Source: Colius striatus (taxonomy: Eukaryota; Chordata; Aves; Coliiformes; Coliidae). From it: a stretch of 64,000 bases of DNA. Where the stretch lies: positions 33,634,664-33,698,663 of the forward strand of contig NC_084768.1 in NCBI RefSeq assembly GCF_028858725.1, in the 5' to 3' direction. The position numbers and the translations under genes are program-made. This document shows positions 10,491 to 22,277 of this stretch, piece after piece. Position 1 is the stretch's first letter; every line of letters starts with the position of its first letter. The notes below the pieces were generated by a model, which ran no database searches, was not told the DNA's origin, and saw only the letters and a list, made by a program, of their open reading frames with translations.

Positions 10491-13159
10491 CCATTTCCAG
10501 AGTGTGAAGAAGTTTGTAAGGCGATAATGAATTCTGTAATGCTTCAGCCACACTTCTGAAAGTGTGTGTACCACTGCCTCCATAACTTGCTAAAGTTTTG
10601 CCATTCTCACTGAATCTCCAGCTACAGACACAAATGAGCAAGATCTGATTGTAATTGGACCTTGGGCACTTCAGCTTTTCCCCTGCCAAAGGCAGGATGA
10701 TTTCTCTGTGCAGGAGCCTGTTAAAGCTGCATGAAATCCATATGAAAGCCAGAGGCATGCTACCCTTGGGTTTGGCTGTATTACTTGGCCGAGCCTCGCC
10801 AGCTATGGCCCGGCTGTCCCTGTGCACTGGCAGTGAGCCCTGTCCCAGTAGCTGGGCTTAAACCCCCTCCCAAGTCAGCACAAGCCCTCTCTGGGGACCC
10901 AGCAGAAGCAGGGCCAGGCCATGGCTTGGGTTATGCTTCCAATGGCAAGTTTTGGTCTGCTTTGGCAAACCATTGCTTTCTTTCCACATATCAGACACCT
11001 CCCACAGTGCCAGGCAATTCAGTCCAGGCATGGCTAACATAGCTCCAGCAGTATTACCAAGTGCACCCACGCACACACTGACCTCTGGATGCAGCTCCCT
11101 CCCTGCTTTAGTCCCTTTGTGATCTGAGCACCAGCACAATCTTGCCATCCCTCAAACACCCCTATGAACCTTGCAGTTCATGGACTTTGTTTCCAGAACT
11201 ACCTCAACATCTGCCTAATGATCCACTTCACATCCATGACCTTGTCCCCTCACAATCATGTTCCCCTGAAGGAACAGGGACACGCAACATATGGATGGCA
11301 CTTCTGCTTCCCCCCAAAGACTGCTTCCCAGCCAGCCTGCAGTCCTTGAGACGCTCTCCTATCTTCATATTTCATGACTTGTAAAGCACCTTTTCTACCC
11401 AATTCGTTGCCATTCTAGTGTATTCTGCCTTCTCATACCCTATTTCCTTCTCTTTTCCCAGGACAGTCGTCCTGTTCACTGCCAGCTCACAAACCTGGGA
11501 TTGTCTCCTGTCACAGCACCAGTCTGGATGGTCCTTTCGAATCTTAGACCTGCTGTTCTGACAAACTTTCCATTTCTGTGACGAGTAAACGAGCACCCAG
11601 CAGCACTCCTTCCATGTAGTGAGGTCTTTCCAGCAGCGACATGGCACAGCTCATTTAGCATTTCACCAGACACTCATCATACTTCACACAAAAACATAAA
11701 TGATGCTGGTGACTCCTGCTCATCTAAACCAAAGGCTCTGAGGAACTGCTCAGATTTCTGGAGCCTCTTAACATTGTGGCTTTTGTTTCCAAATAACCAA
11801 AGGCAGCTTTTTCACACTCACCTTGACTTTACCTCTCTGAGCACAGCGGTGGCACTTGAACGGTGCTCTCCCATCTGCGCCGTGTCAGGGCTCACTGCTG
11901 AGGTCCTGCTGGGGAGAGGGCAGGTCCCTCCTCAGCACTGCAACCACCTCCCTCCTCCTGTGCTGGACAGAAACACCAATGCCACACTGGATCCAGGCTC
12001 CTCTGGCTCCTGGTGACCCCAAGCTGAGGCTGTCCACATGGCCCAGCACACACATGTTTGAGAGACTCTCTGGAAAAACAAGAAGAGTTTGCTGTATTCA
12101 CCAGGACAAGCCCAAACGACATTTTAAGCAGCTGAGATATTTGCAACCCAGCTCACACAGGTCGACGGACATCTTCAACCCATGTACTTTCTGATTCTGA
12201 TAGAAAATCTCCCCCTCCTGCTATTTATAAACAGACACGGATACAGGGAGGTCAATACCACCGGGGTTTCAGCTTCAGATTTTTGGTAGCGCAAACATGA
12301 ATGAGTCAGGAAACAAAGGCTGTAGGAGATGTATGAGAGATGTGTCTGAGGTAAGGGAAAAAGGGGTTGGACGGATATCCAGGGAAACATTCCGAGACAT
12401 TGGCCCCTGCCCTGGTCTCCCACTGGCTGCCGCTAAGATGAAGAAATACAAGCCACAGAGGAGGAATTTTTCCTAGAGCAGTACAACCCTGATATTGCTG
12501 GTGTATGTCTGCAGCTCAGTGTGGTGTGCAGAGGGGACTCAGGCTACCCAAGAGGAAGGGAAAGCTGTCCTGATGGCTCCCTCACAGCTGCAAAAGGCTC
12601 TTCCTGGTGCCCCTCTGCGACGTGCCACGCAGAGCTGTGTCCCTCACCTGCAGTGGGACCAAACCAGCAGAGAGGGGTCTGCAGTCCTCAGCTGGGGGCG
12701 CTGCAGAAAGCATAGAGCTAGAGAGATGCTGAAATAACAAACACGTTCTGGAGCTGCTAACCTCCGCTGAAGCCATTCCCATCCCCACAGCAGCCAAATT
12801 CAAGGAGGTGCAAAAGCAGAATCACACCAGTCGTATTTGTTCACAGGGAGCAGAACTGAAATCCAGGCTCCGAGTTCACGATCAAAGAGTGTTTTTAGAG
12901 TGCAAACACTTGTGCCCAGAAAACAGTAGGCTGTTTGAATACCCATCTCTGTGGGAGATCCAATATGCCACTGCAAGAGCTGTTCCTGAATGACAAAAGT
13001 AATTCCAGCACTGGAAGAGTCCAACGGGCAATAGCATTACCCCACTGCAACTGATAGAATCCTCAGCACACATATGGTAATTTGTAGTTAATCATGTGAA
13101 AGGCATTTCTTAAAGTTGGGATATGCCACACCAGTGTCAGAGAGCTTACAAAGCAGTCA
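10491..13159. other. Noncoding DNA, no supported gene
   Basis: I see no gene here. A 78-bp stretch (12273-12350) sits between an AG and a CTGAG-GTAAGG donor and is open in one frame, but its acceptor has a poor pyrimidine tract. A CTCF-like sequence at 12688-12701 is listed separately. The remaining sequence is mixed-composition DNA without identified repeats. Confidence 0.5.
12688..12701 (+). promoter_or_regulatory. Weak CTCF-like site
   Basis: TCAGCTGGGGGCGC matches 12 of 14 positions of the CTCF core consensus CCASYAGRKGGCRC. The two mismatches are at the first base and at the central A. Such near matches are frequent, so occupancy is uncertain. Confidence 0.2.
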
Positions 13160-13281
13160 CTCCCACCTGGACAAGTTCCTGTGCCCCCCGAGCGAGGGGA
13201 ACCTGCTTTAGCAGGGGCTGGGGCTGAAGCAGCTCTGCAGGGCCCTTCCCACCCTCACCGTGCTGTCATTCTATGGTTCTT
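13160..13281 (+). mobile_element. CR1 LINE, 5'-truncated 3' end
   Basis: This is a non-LTR retrotransposon fragment in + orientation. It carries the avian CR1 3' region (CCTGTGCCCCCCGAGCGAGG, then GGAACCTGCTTTAGCAGG, then CTGCAGGGCCCTTCCCACC) and ends in the CR1 tail octamer, seen as ATTCTATGGTTCT at about 13269-13281. It lacks all of ORF1 and ORF2, as is normal for this family, which truncates during target-primed reverse transcription. It matches the two other copies in the window closely enough to be one subfamily. It is not mobile. Confidence 0.85.
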
Positions 13282-15600
13282 CACCAGCAACAACCTGTTC
13301 CCAGCTTAGCATGCTATTTGGTGGTAGTTGTAGCAGTAACTGTTTGGAGGGTGAGGTGCATTGTCTAAAGATTTGATATTTATAGCTGTGGAACAATTCA
13401 TGAATTGTCACATCCACCTAAAATGATTCGGGGTTATAATTGGAGAAGAGCTTCCACAGGAAAAATTGGTCCATACTGACCCACATAAACAAATGCAGTA
13501 AACCACAACAAGCTGCTGGAATCTATTTAAAATGATACTTTGGCAGCACAGCACAAAAATAGTTTACTGGCTGGTTAGTTAACTCGGGGTCCATTTCCTG
13601 CCTCTATAGCGATATGCTGGTGAAACAAGCACACGTTGTAGTTTGCTGGTGCAGCAATGGTGTGTGCTACTATTGGGATTCATACCCAACCTAAATGAAT
13701 CAGGTGAACGCTCACCCATCTCTGCAACTCTGCAGGTCGCAGAGGAACACTCTCCTCTACCCACCTTACAGATAAAAGTGAAGTGCGGTGTCCAACCTAG
13801 CTGAAAACTACAGCACGAACAAACAGCCCTCTCTAGCATGTTATTTATACTCTTTATATACTGACTATAGGAAGGACTGTAATTATTTTCACTAGTGACA
13901 TATGTGTAATTTAATATCACCAGTGAAAAGCAGGACTGGCAGCAGAGCTGGCTGGGATAAACCCCAAGCACTGGTAATTTGTCAAGTTCAGACACAGGAG
14001 CTAGGCAGAGCTCTTGCAGCCTCTGCAATGATTACAGCAGCGCTTTCTGCAGGAAAGGAACGAGAACCAAAACTCTGCGTGGGGAAAAAAAGGAGCAGAG
14101 AGAAAACAAATACTCCCCCACTCCCCTACTATCAAACTTCTCTTGAATGGATCTGTTTCTGAACCTGACCTTAAAGGAACCAGCTGTGTGTGTAGCATAT
14201 CCATAGAGAATCACCAGACACCTTACATTTCACATCTCTTCACCTATTCTTGCTCTGCATAATGCTGTCCTTGGGATCTCACACTGCATCAGCTCCTCCT
14301 CTGCTCAGAACAAGGTCATAATGCACTGACCTTGGATCCTGCAAACCCCAAATCATCCCATAGCTCACTGCTGAATATTCTTCCCTTGAAGTCTCCAGAC
14401 TAGGGGAAGGTATCGAGACTGCGTGACTCCTGCTGACCTTTAGAGAAACTTCCCGCACATGGCTGCCTCTTGCACTGAAAATAGTCATTCCCCCACCTGA
14501 TTTATGTTTCCTGCTGCGAGCACAGCAGACGCATCCCAGACTACTGAAGAAAGGACAAGCCTGAAGAGCACAATAAACTTTCAAGGTATGGCATCCACGG
14601 GCTCAGGGCTCCTCTCTGAGCCCGGCAGCAGGGTATGCAGCGTGCCAGCATCCCCGAGTTCTTTTGGAAAGCGAAGGAGACAGTAATCCAGCTGTGCTCT
14701 CCATGCATCTCCTACTCTGATTTTACACCTGGGTGAAAAGGAAAGGAATGGATTTGTGAAGGGGTCCCGTGTTGACGTTTTGGAAGCCTCTGCCCTAAAC
14801 ACGTTTAGTGCCTCGTGCAGCGGTGGGGTTGGGATGGAGGGGCAGTGCTGTGGGGCAGTCTGGCACGGGAGAGCTGCAGCGTGAGCCAGGAGAGAGTGGG
14901 GAGCAGCAAGAGAGGAGCAGGGTGACGGTAAGTCAGACTGCAAATCAATGACTGTAACTCAGACAACAGCACACAGGTCACCTGCTCCCTGCACCAGCAC
15001 AGCTGCTGCCTCCTTTCCCAAGCACAGGGGTGGGCGATGCCATCTGCTTCAGCTCTGCCTCGTGGGGCCCTTAAAGGCCAAGCTAACTCCCACTGCTTTG
15101 TCAAGCAGCCCTGTGCTTCCCTGAGCAGCGCTGGATCTGGTTTGCCAGGGACACATCTGTATGACGCAAAGTTCAGCGCAGCCCTTGCCAGTAACTGCTG
15201 TTCCCATCGCTGCAGCACCCAAATGCTCTGTAAGCCAGGCTGTCTCCATAAAAGCCTTTGAGTTTAAAACACAGACTTCCTCATTAACAAGTTGCCCTTA
15301 GTCTCAGGTATTAACAACCCAGGGCAGGTGGATCAGAGCAGTGCTGTGACCCCAGGCCTGAAGGGGCTCTCTATGCTCAGGGACCTCAGGGTGCTGCCAA
15401 GAGCTCCCCGAGGCAGCGCCTTTGGAATTGAGCTCTGCAGCCCTGACCCTGGGACAGGACACTTCTTAGACACTGCCTGTGCCGTGTTAACAGAGAAATG
15501 TGGCCACTGAACCCAGTGCTCTGTGCCACACGGGCAAGCTGGCTCTGGTGATAAGCCAGCTATCCCAGTGCCAGCCCGTCTCCAGTGAAGAAAATAAGAA
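13282..15600. other. Noncoding DNA, no supported gene
   Basis: I see no gene. A perfect 16-bp palindrome, ACAATTCATGAATTGT, lies at 13393-13408; about one of that length is expected by chance in a window this size. A GC-rich purine-rich stretch (14809-14930) ends in GACG-GTAAGT, a strong donor-like sequence, but its upstream AG has a poor pyrimidine tract. Confidence 0.5.
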
Positions 15601-15604
15601 GCCC

Positions 15605-16050
15605 TGTTCATGACTTTACATTCATAAATACTCTCACAATGTCAAGGGATGGGGGGGTGTTCATCAATTCATTAGATCTGCTCCCATGAATTATTTATAT
15701 GCAGTGCTAAAAATGGTTCTGAAACATTACAAGAATTCAATATCAGTTTTCACAGTGGGATTTCATCATTTTAGCACTGGAGCATAATAGCCTAATGCAA
15801 TACTAATACGATATGGTGCTAATAGGCTACAATGAGAGTTCTCTCTAATATGCAAATATTTCCATGTTGCATTATTATTTCTTTTAAGTTAATATGATAT
15901 GGTGATAATATGATGAAATGAATTAGTTTCATATCATTGTTTGCATGAGTTGCGCATATTAAAAGAATATTTCCCCCCCTCCCCTTGAATTCACTTGGAA
16001 TGAGCTTGAAAATTTACCCTGTAGTTATTCTTATGCTAATGAGGCTGTTT
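15605..16050. promoter_or_regulatory. AT-rich candidate enhancer with POU octamers
   Basis: This long AT-rich, non-simple block holds an exact POU octamer ATGCAAAT at 15850-15857 and an opposite-strand near-octamer TTTGCAT at 15940-15946. It also has several TAAT cores. A 20-bp sequence around GATATGGTG occurs twice (15805-15824 and 15891-15910) with 18 of 20 bases identical. A TAGCCTA/TAGGCTA inverted pair (15788-15794 and 15823-15829) brackets the first copy. Such dense motif content is typical of conserved vertebrate enhancers. Conservation is inferred from character only. Confidence 0.4.
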
Positions 16051-17408
16051 AGTGGGAAGCACTCCCGCTGCTGCTTAGCCAGCTGAAGAGAGAATGGGCA
16101 CGTGTCACCTCTCCCTGCAACAAGGCTTTCCCTGGCCTGTGTTGAAAGCCTCTGTCCTACACATGTTTGCTTTAACGTTTCCCACTAGGTTAATTTCGTA
16201 TTTAGGATAAGTGCCCTGGTCAATATTGATCAGGAGCATTGCTACATAAGCAGAGTGTCTCCAGTTCAGCTGCTGCCAAGGGGACAGGCCCCGGGAGCCA
16301 CGTGCCCTGAGGTGGAGGTGACACAGGGATGGAGGGAGCACAGCGTGGCCGTTCTGCTCCTGGCTCTGGTGCCTGCTGGGGCAGCAAACTCAGAGCCAGG
16401 CTCCAGGCTGAAGGGCAGTGCTCTCCTCCCAGTCTTGTGCCATTGCACAGCCTGTGCTGTGCATATGTTGGTGCAGAAAGCCAAACTGTGTGAAGGGTTT
16501 CCTCTCTGTCTCACAAAGCAGAACCGATGGGAGGGCCCCTTCGCCTCCTCGCTCAGGCCCACCTGCAGAAAGCAACCTCCAGATGCTTTGGCATCCCATG
16601 CTGGACGTGAGCTGCAGGGCAGCCCTTGCCCTGGCCCTCTGCACGTATTTTGCTGCTATCCTAAAATACACGAACTGGAAAGGCTGGAACGGGACTTTAC
16701 CCAGCCCATTTCAGAGGGACCGCCAAGACTCCTCGTTCTCATTAACAGATGGGCACTGACACACTGGGGTTTCCTGTCTGGGGATGTTGTGGGATTCCCA
16801 TACAGGATGGCACAGGAGGACAGTCGTAACCTCCATGGTTACCCTCTCCCTGACTCCCCTATTAATTAGGAGAACGTCCCACATGAGGCACTGAGAGCAG
16901 TATCCTGACCTGCCTGCACCTCCACTTTAACCCCACCCAGGTCCAGGAACCACCTTCAAATCCCAACAAATCCAGCTTGACTGAATCTCAGTTCAGGCGC
17001 TATGACGTTCAATTCACGGGAAGTTACTCGAGGCTATTTGACATGTGGGGCTGACAGCACACACACGACACCGAAAACTCCCCCAAATATTACAGGGGTT
17101 TAAAATGTCATCAGGAAAAGGGTCCAAAGTTTTTTTAATTATCAGATTTCCAAAGCTACTCTACATAATTCCCTGGATAATCCAGCCTTAAACTCAGAAG
17201 ACACTTATGCAGATGACATTTCCTCTCTATTTTGAATGGGGATTATTTTTTAAGAGGATACAGAACCTGGAAATATTTCAATAGGTCTGATATTTAAAGC
17301 ATACTTAATGGCATTTATGTTTTAATCTTCTTACTGACTCAACTTTAGAGAGCTGCAAGGAATTCAACGGTGAAAAAAATAATGAAACATCAGTTAATGA
17401 CACAAAAT
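16051..17408. other. Noncoding DNA, no supported gene
   Basis: The left two thirds are GC-richer and contain a chance open frame on the + strand (16255-16869, 204 codons). It has no recognisable domain, and frames on the other strand are also open over parts of it. The right third is AT-rich. No repeat is identified before the minisatellite. Confidence 0.5.
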
Positions 17409-17413
17409 GCACA

Positions 17414-17761
17414 GGTAACGGGTCAGCTGGTTCAGCAAGAGGATGCAGGCGGGAAGGACTGCCAGGGCAGCCCAGCACAGTGGTAACGGGTCAGGTGGCC
17501 CAGCAAGGGGATGCAAGTGGGAAGGACTGCCAGGGCAGCCCAGCACAGTGCACAGGTAACGGGTCAGCTGGCCCAGCAAGGGGATGCAAGCGGGAAGGAC
17601 TGCCAGGGCAGCCCAGCACAGTGCACAGGTAACGGGTCAGATGGCCCAGCAAGAGGATGCAGGCGGGAAGGACTGCCAGGGCAGTCCAGCACAGTGGTAA
17701 CGGGTCAGATGGCCCAGCAAGGGGATGCAAGCGGGAAGGACTGCCAGGGCAGCCCAGCACA
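17414..17761. repeat. Minisatellite, five copies of a 68/73-bp unit
   Basis: Five head-to-tail copies begin at 17414, 17482, 17555, 17628 and 17696, each with GGTAACGGGTCAG. Unit lengths are 68, 73, 73, 68 and about 65 bp. The 68/73 difference is a 5-bp CACAG present (GTGCACAGGTAAC) or absent (GTGGTAAC) at the junction. Two internal positions vary in blocks: CAAGAGGATGCAGG versus CAAGGGGATGCAAG, and TCAGCTGG, TCAGGTGG or TCAGATGG. The copies are otherwise nearly identical, so the array is young or homogenised. Unit lengths of 68 and 73 are not multiples of three, so long frames crossing the array are artefacts. It is a likely variable-number locus. Confidence 0.95.
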
Positions 17762-18779
17762 CCACACTTTCTACCATCAAGGAGCAAAGAGTCACATTGC
17801 TCATATCATCCCAACACCTTGAAAGGTTTCTGCTGCTTATACAGACTTCAGCTCCACTGTTGGCAACAGGGATCTGAAAGCAATGAGCCAAGGTCGCCAG
17901 ATTCCTTGTAAATGAGCAGATCAGAGCAGCCTTTGCCAGGCAGAGCCGAGTAAGTCTCGTAACTTTCACTCTACGCTTTCTAGTCTGAGCACAACGGAGT
18001 GCAGTCCAAGATCTCTCCAGAGATGACTACTCACATTAAACAAATCTCTCAGCAAACTAAACCAAAAATCCCCAACTCAAAAAGAGCTGTTGTTTTTCTG
18101 AGCTGTGGAGTTTCAGAAACAAAGTGTGGTTTTACTGGTGCAAGCTCTGTCCCGCTTGCCTCAGTGCTGCCGAGAGTCGGACACTCGGCTGATGCTCACC
18201 TCCCTAAACCTCACACACACTCCTTCTGCTCCTGAAAGAGCCTGCAGGCAGCCCCCTGCTTGTTTTTCTTCTCACACTCTGCCTAACCCCAGGAGCAAGG
18301 AGCTACTTTGTTAGGAGTAAAGGTATTAATTAGCAGCGAACCTGTTTAACCCTCATGCTCTTTCATGCAGCTTCCTAATGAATCCCAACCAAGCTCAGGT
18401 TGTAACACAACCACTGTTTGCACAGATTAGAGCAGATGCTCGTTCTCTGGGAATCAGGGGCAGTGGTCTAGCCAACACCCCTCTCCCCAGCACTGCTGAC
18501 GTGGCAGGACTCACGCGTGGCTGCCCATCACAAAGCACAAACCAGAGAAGCCCCACTGTGGACATTTGGTTGTGAGCTTATTTCTGCACCAAACCAACTG
18601 CTTTTGCAGAACTTTACTGTGTGGCCCAGCCAAATTGACATGATTACTTTGAGCTGTCAGTGGGAACAAATAGGTCCTGCACGACTTCAGCACAGTGAGC
18701 CTGGCCATTATTTCACTCTGAAAAATCAAAGATTTCTGAGTATTACCATTACTGTTGCTCCGCTGCTCGTGGAAAACAA
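17762..18779. other. Noncoding DNA, no supported gene
   Basis: Single-copy-looking mixed-composition sequence follows the minisatellite. I see no coding signal and no identifiable repeat. Confidence 0.5.
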
Positions 18780-19020
18780 TTCCAGCTATCAGGAAATAAT
18801 TATGAACAAAGCCCAGTTAATTATATAAGACATCTCAGCTGCCCTAATTAAGGATCAGTTCAATACTGTTCAGTTGGCAATTTTTCCTTTCTTTAATTGT
18901 GAATAGATTTAGTAGAAGCCTGGCTGATAAACAAATAATGAGACTGGTGGTCCAGAAGGAATCTGATTAATAAAATTATTCAACAATTATTTATTTCCTC
19001 TGCTTTATATCGTTCTTCCT
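18780..19020. promoter_or_regulatory. TAAT-rich candidate conserved noncoding element
   Basis: The block is dense in homeodomain cores: GAAATAATTATGAAC, CAGTTAATTATATAAG, CCCTAATTAAGG and TAATAAAATTATTCAAC. It is not simple sequence and contains no long ORF. These traits suit a developmental enhancer. No target gene can be named from this window. Confidence 0.35.
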
Positions 19021-19679
19021 TCTGCCTTGTAACAGGAACAGAAGAATAGGGATTGCAGTGATGGGTTTCAGTGCCAGGGTCCCTTCCTGTCACCAATGTC
19101 TGACAGTCCTGAGCCTGAAGGTTAAAGCTTTATGCACACAAACGTGATAAAATAGGGGAACAATCTAAAGTCAGGAAAACACCAGGTCCCCAACGCAGCA
19201 AAAGGTCACCTGCAGGTAGATCCTGGATCTACACAAGCCTTACAGGCTTTGCTCACCTTGCCTAAACACAACGTTTATGGACTTTGCGCTCAAACTTGAG
19301 AAAATGTGCAGGGCTAGAAACAAACCCAGAGACAAGCATCAGCTGTGGTCCCACAGCAGACAGACACACCACTTCCCCAGGAGAATTTATATAGAGCTCG
19401 TTGACCTCCAAGTGCAGTGTCCCAGGGCCAGAAACAGAGTCACAACGAAGAAATCAAGACCTACTGGCACGGCCACTGAAATCCTCCGAGCGGTGCCAGG
19501 AGGGGAGAGAGCACACAGAGCCCCCACGCAGTGGGATGGCGGGAGAGGGCCCTGGGTTGGGGCATGGGCAGGAAGAGGAAGCTCTGGTTTGCATGTCTGC
19601 ACCTGAGCCCCAGCAACCTCTTCGCTGCTGCCCCCAGACCAACGATGGATGACTGCAGTTTAAGCAGGAAAACAGCTTC
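19021..19679. other. Noncoding DNA, no supported gene
   Basis: A short inverted repeat lies at 19216-19232, with arms GTAGATCC and GGATCTAC separated by one base. This is about the rarity expected once per window of this size. Nothing else is identified. Confidence 0.5.
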
Positions 19680-20060
19680 ACATATATTTTAAGCTACAGT
19701 CTGCTAGCCTCATATTTTAATATGAAACTGAAGCAATTTACTTCCTTTTTAATGGATTACAGAAGGAACTCGAGCATAATGCTTCTACTCTTGTATGATC
19801 AATACCTTTAACACACTTATAAATTATTAACATTCTGCTCACAAAATTAACCACCTCTGAAGAGGCATAATTGCTCACTGCAGCCCCAAAGAAACAACAC
19901 GGACAGGAGTAAAAGGTTTCTTTGCATTTTCTGGAAGTTTCAGCAGCTTGCTAGGAGGAGAGGGAAGCTGCACTGATTATTATTCAATGTACTATATTAA
20001 TTGCAATTTACTTATTAATTTTTCTTCCTTCTGTGGCACCATAAAGGGACTTGGCATATG
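19680..20060. promoter_or_regulatory. AT-rich candidate conserved noncoding element
   Basis: A second AT-rich, non-repetitive block lies about 0.7 kb from the one at 18780. It includes the inverted repeat CATATTTTAATATG (19711-19724) and clusters of TTAAT/ATTAA cores around 19995-20030. It may be part of the same regulatory cluster. Evidence is compositional only. Confidence 0.3.
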
Positions 20061-22087
20061 ACTGTTTAATCAGTCAAAAGCCCATAGCATGAGGACTGTC
20101 TCATTACATTCCTCCTAGAAATGACTCTCTTCTCCAGATGGGAAAGCTTTGGGCAAGAGGAAGGGGCTGAGCTGATTTAGGAGTTAGCATAAGTCAATAT
20201 TATTCAGGAGTGGTGCATGCAACATTACCCAATGTTCTCCGTGCTCACACCACAGTGCTCCTGCTGACGACTCGTCACCAGCGCTGCTGATGAATATGGT
20301 AGGGAGGACATACATCTTGCTGCTAATTAATACCATGTGCTGTATTCACTTAGCTGCATTCCGTTAGCTGAACTATCAAATTGGGTAATAATCTTCCAAA
20401 ATGCGTCTCATTTTTAAAATCTGTGCCTGGTTTTCTGAACAAAGAGGCAATGGAGAGATCTCCAGCCTCTGCCTGGGGACCACCAACTCCCAGTGTAGTT
20501 CGGAGTCCGGCTTCATCTCCAGGTGCTATTCTGTGTGTTCTAACAAGCATGAGCTAGGGCGTCTTGTCCAAACCTGACAGGCAGTAGCAAGCTGTACGGC
20601 CCGCAAATTGCTGTGGCAGTTTTGCCTACGAGAGGGCAGATGTGCAGCCAGAGAGGGGCTGTGGCTCAGAGCACCGCTGTGTGCCTCAGAGCCTCACGTG
20701 ACGTGCCAGGCAGTGCCAGAAGGATGACGGTGCTCTCCTTTCTGTCTTGTGTCTCTCTGAGGGCAAAGGCACTAGTGACGGAGAGACTCACACAACATTA
20801 TCCCCGATTTAATGAAAATGAATGAGCTTGTTAAATATACTCTTATCGAAACAATGGGTGAATTATTTGATCAATTACTTTCAAGGCAAATTTTTTATAT
20901 CTGTGCTTGGCAGGTCTGCAATAACATGGCTCAGTGCTGGTGAAAACAAATACTGTATCTTGCTTGGTCTTTTGCACTGCTACCCCAGGGCAGAGCACAC
21001 CCACATGGCTGCTGGCAGTTGAGATCTGTTTCAGCCTCCGTGAGGATGTTAATAGCTTTGCTGCAGCTACCCTGATTTAATGGAGACTTCTGAGGTGTGA
21101 AGCACAAACTTTCAGGGCTGAAACTGATCCTTCCCCTCCAGACCATGCCCACAACCATGGGAGAAGCGTTCAGGACAGATACACTGACTTGGGTTGGCTT
21201 TTTTCCTTCTGTTGCAGTGGGACCTTTTGATTAGAAGTACTAGAAAGGTTTGAAACGAGGAGACCACAAAAACACTCCCAGATTTTTCCATTACCTGCTA
21301 CAAGTCAACCTTAAAGAGAGACTCTTTGTTTACCTCTCAAAGATCCCTTGAGCTTCCCCTTGTTTCCATTGTGCCGGTGCTGGGAAGCCTTTGACCAATA
21401 ACATTTCAGAGTGTTCTCTGGCTCCTTGGAATCATTCCCTTAAAAAGCATGAATGTATATCCAAAAACAAACGCTGGATTTCAGCAACCTCTTGTGTAGC
21501 CTAGTAAAATAGCAGGAATAACAACATATAATTAACTAGATTGACTTCTCCAACTCAAATATGTTAACAACCTTCATCATTACGGATTTCAATAGATGTT
21601 AATACATTATTATAGCGTGCAAACTTGGGCATTTCTTTTTTCCAAGTCTAGATGCAGAATAAATAGTTGCCAGCACAGCCAGAAAGCCCAGGCAGACTTA
21701 CAAGCAAGAAGCTCCATCACTTGTGTGAACGCCAAGAAAGTAGCTGTCTTTATACAATTAAAGTTCAAGGTTGCATCTGTAATGGGGTTTTCAGCTGTAC
21801 TGGAAAGTAGATTTAAATTGTTACTCACCCCTCACCTTGTTAGAGATTCACGGCGTCGACTATGTAAAGCAGGACAGGCTGAAAGGGTTGTAATACATTT
21901 ACTGGAGGAAAAGAGTCTTGCAGCTAGAGAGAGTATTGTGCAGGGAAACTACAGGGGTTTGGGAAAGCTGCTTTTTGTGAGAGGTGCATTTCTATTAACA
22001 CCATCTGAATTACTTTTAAGAGAGGATTCTTTGAAGAGGTAGTTGTGGCCCTTTACCAGCTCCATGAAGGGTTTGTTTTCTGTCCAG
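20061..22087. other. Noncoding DNA, no supported gene
   Basis: I see no gene. A + strand open frame of 148 codons at 21596-22042 has no recognised domain. Part of this stretch (about 20170-20420) again has the AT-rich, motif-dense character of candidate regulatory DNA. The right end carries the polypyrimidine lead into the candidate exon at 22088. Confidence 0.45.
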
Positions 22088-22165
22088 CCAAGAAATTAAG
22101 CAGAGAGATGAACTTTTAGACCTGGTTAACCATGAAATGGGTCCTCATGTTCTGATCCAGCCCAG
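22088..22165 (+). other. Candidate 78-bp exon with strong splice sites
   Basis: A strong acceptor (TTTGTTTTCTGTCCAG, ending at 22087) and a strong donor (CCCAG then GTAAGG at 22166) flank 78 bp. Only one of three frames is open. After one leading base it reads Q-E-I-K-Q-R-D-E-L-L-D-L-V-N-H-E-M-G-P-H and onward, polar and helix-like in composition. The length is a multiple of three, so the exon could be skipped without shifting frame. A second acceptor follows after a 112-bp intron. I do not recognise the peptide, and pseudo-exons of this quality do occur by chance. Confidence 0.2.
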
Positions 22166-22277
22166 GTAAGGATACGGGAAAGGATTTTCCTTCAGTAATC
22201 CAGATAGTTTAAAACAAAAACCCAAAACAAAACAAAGAAAATAAGGTATGATTACCAACTGGTGTTCTCTGCAACAG

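Noticed and set aside
13393..13408. Perfect 16-bp palindrome ACAATTCATGAATTGT
   Set aside because: About one palindrome of this length is expected by chance in a 64-kb window.
16255..16869. 204-codon + strand open frame
   Set aside because: It lies in GC-richer DNA with open frames on the other strand too; there is no recognisable motif and no consistent splice structure.
17394..17822. Repeated-peptide ORFs on both strands across the minisatellite
   Set aside because: Unit lengths of 68 and 73 bp are not multiples of three, so the apparent peptide repeats are frame-shifted shadows of the DNA repeat, not a repeat protein.
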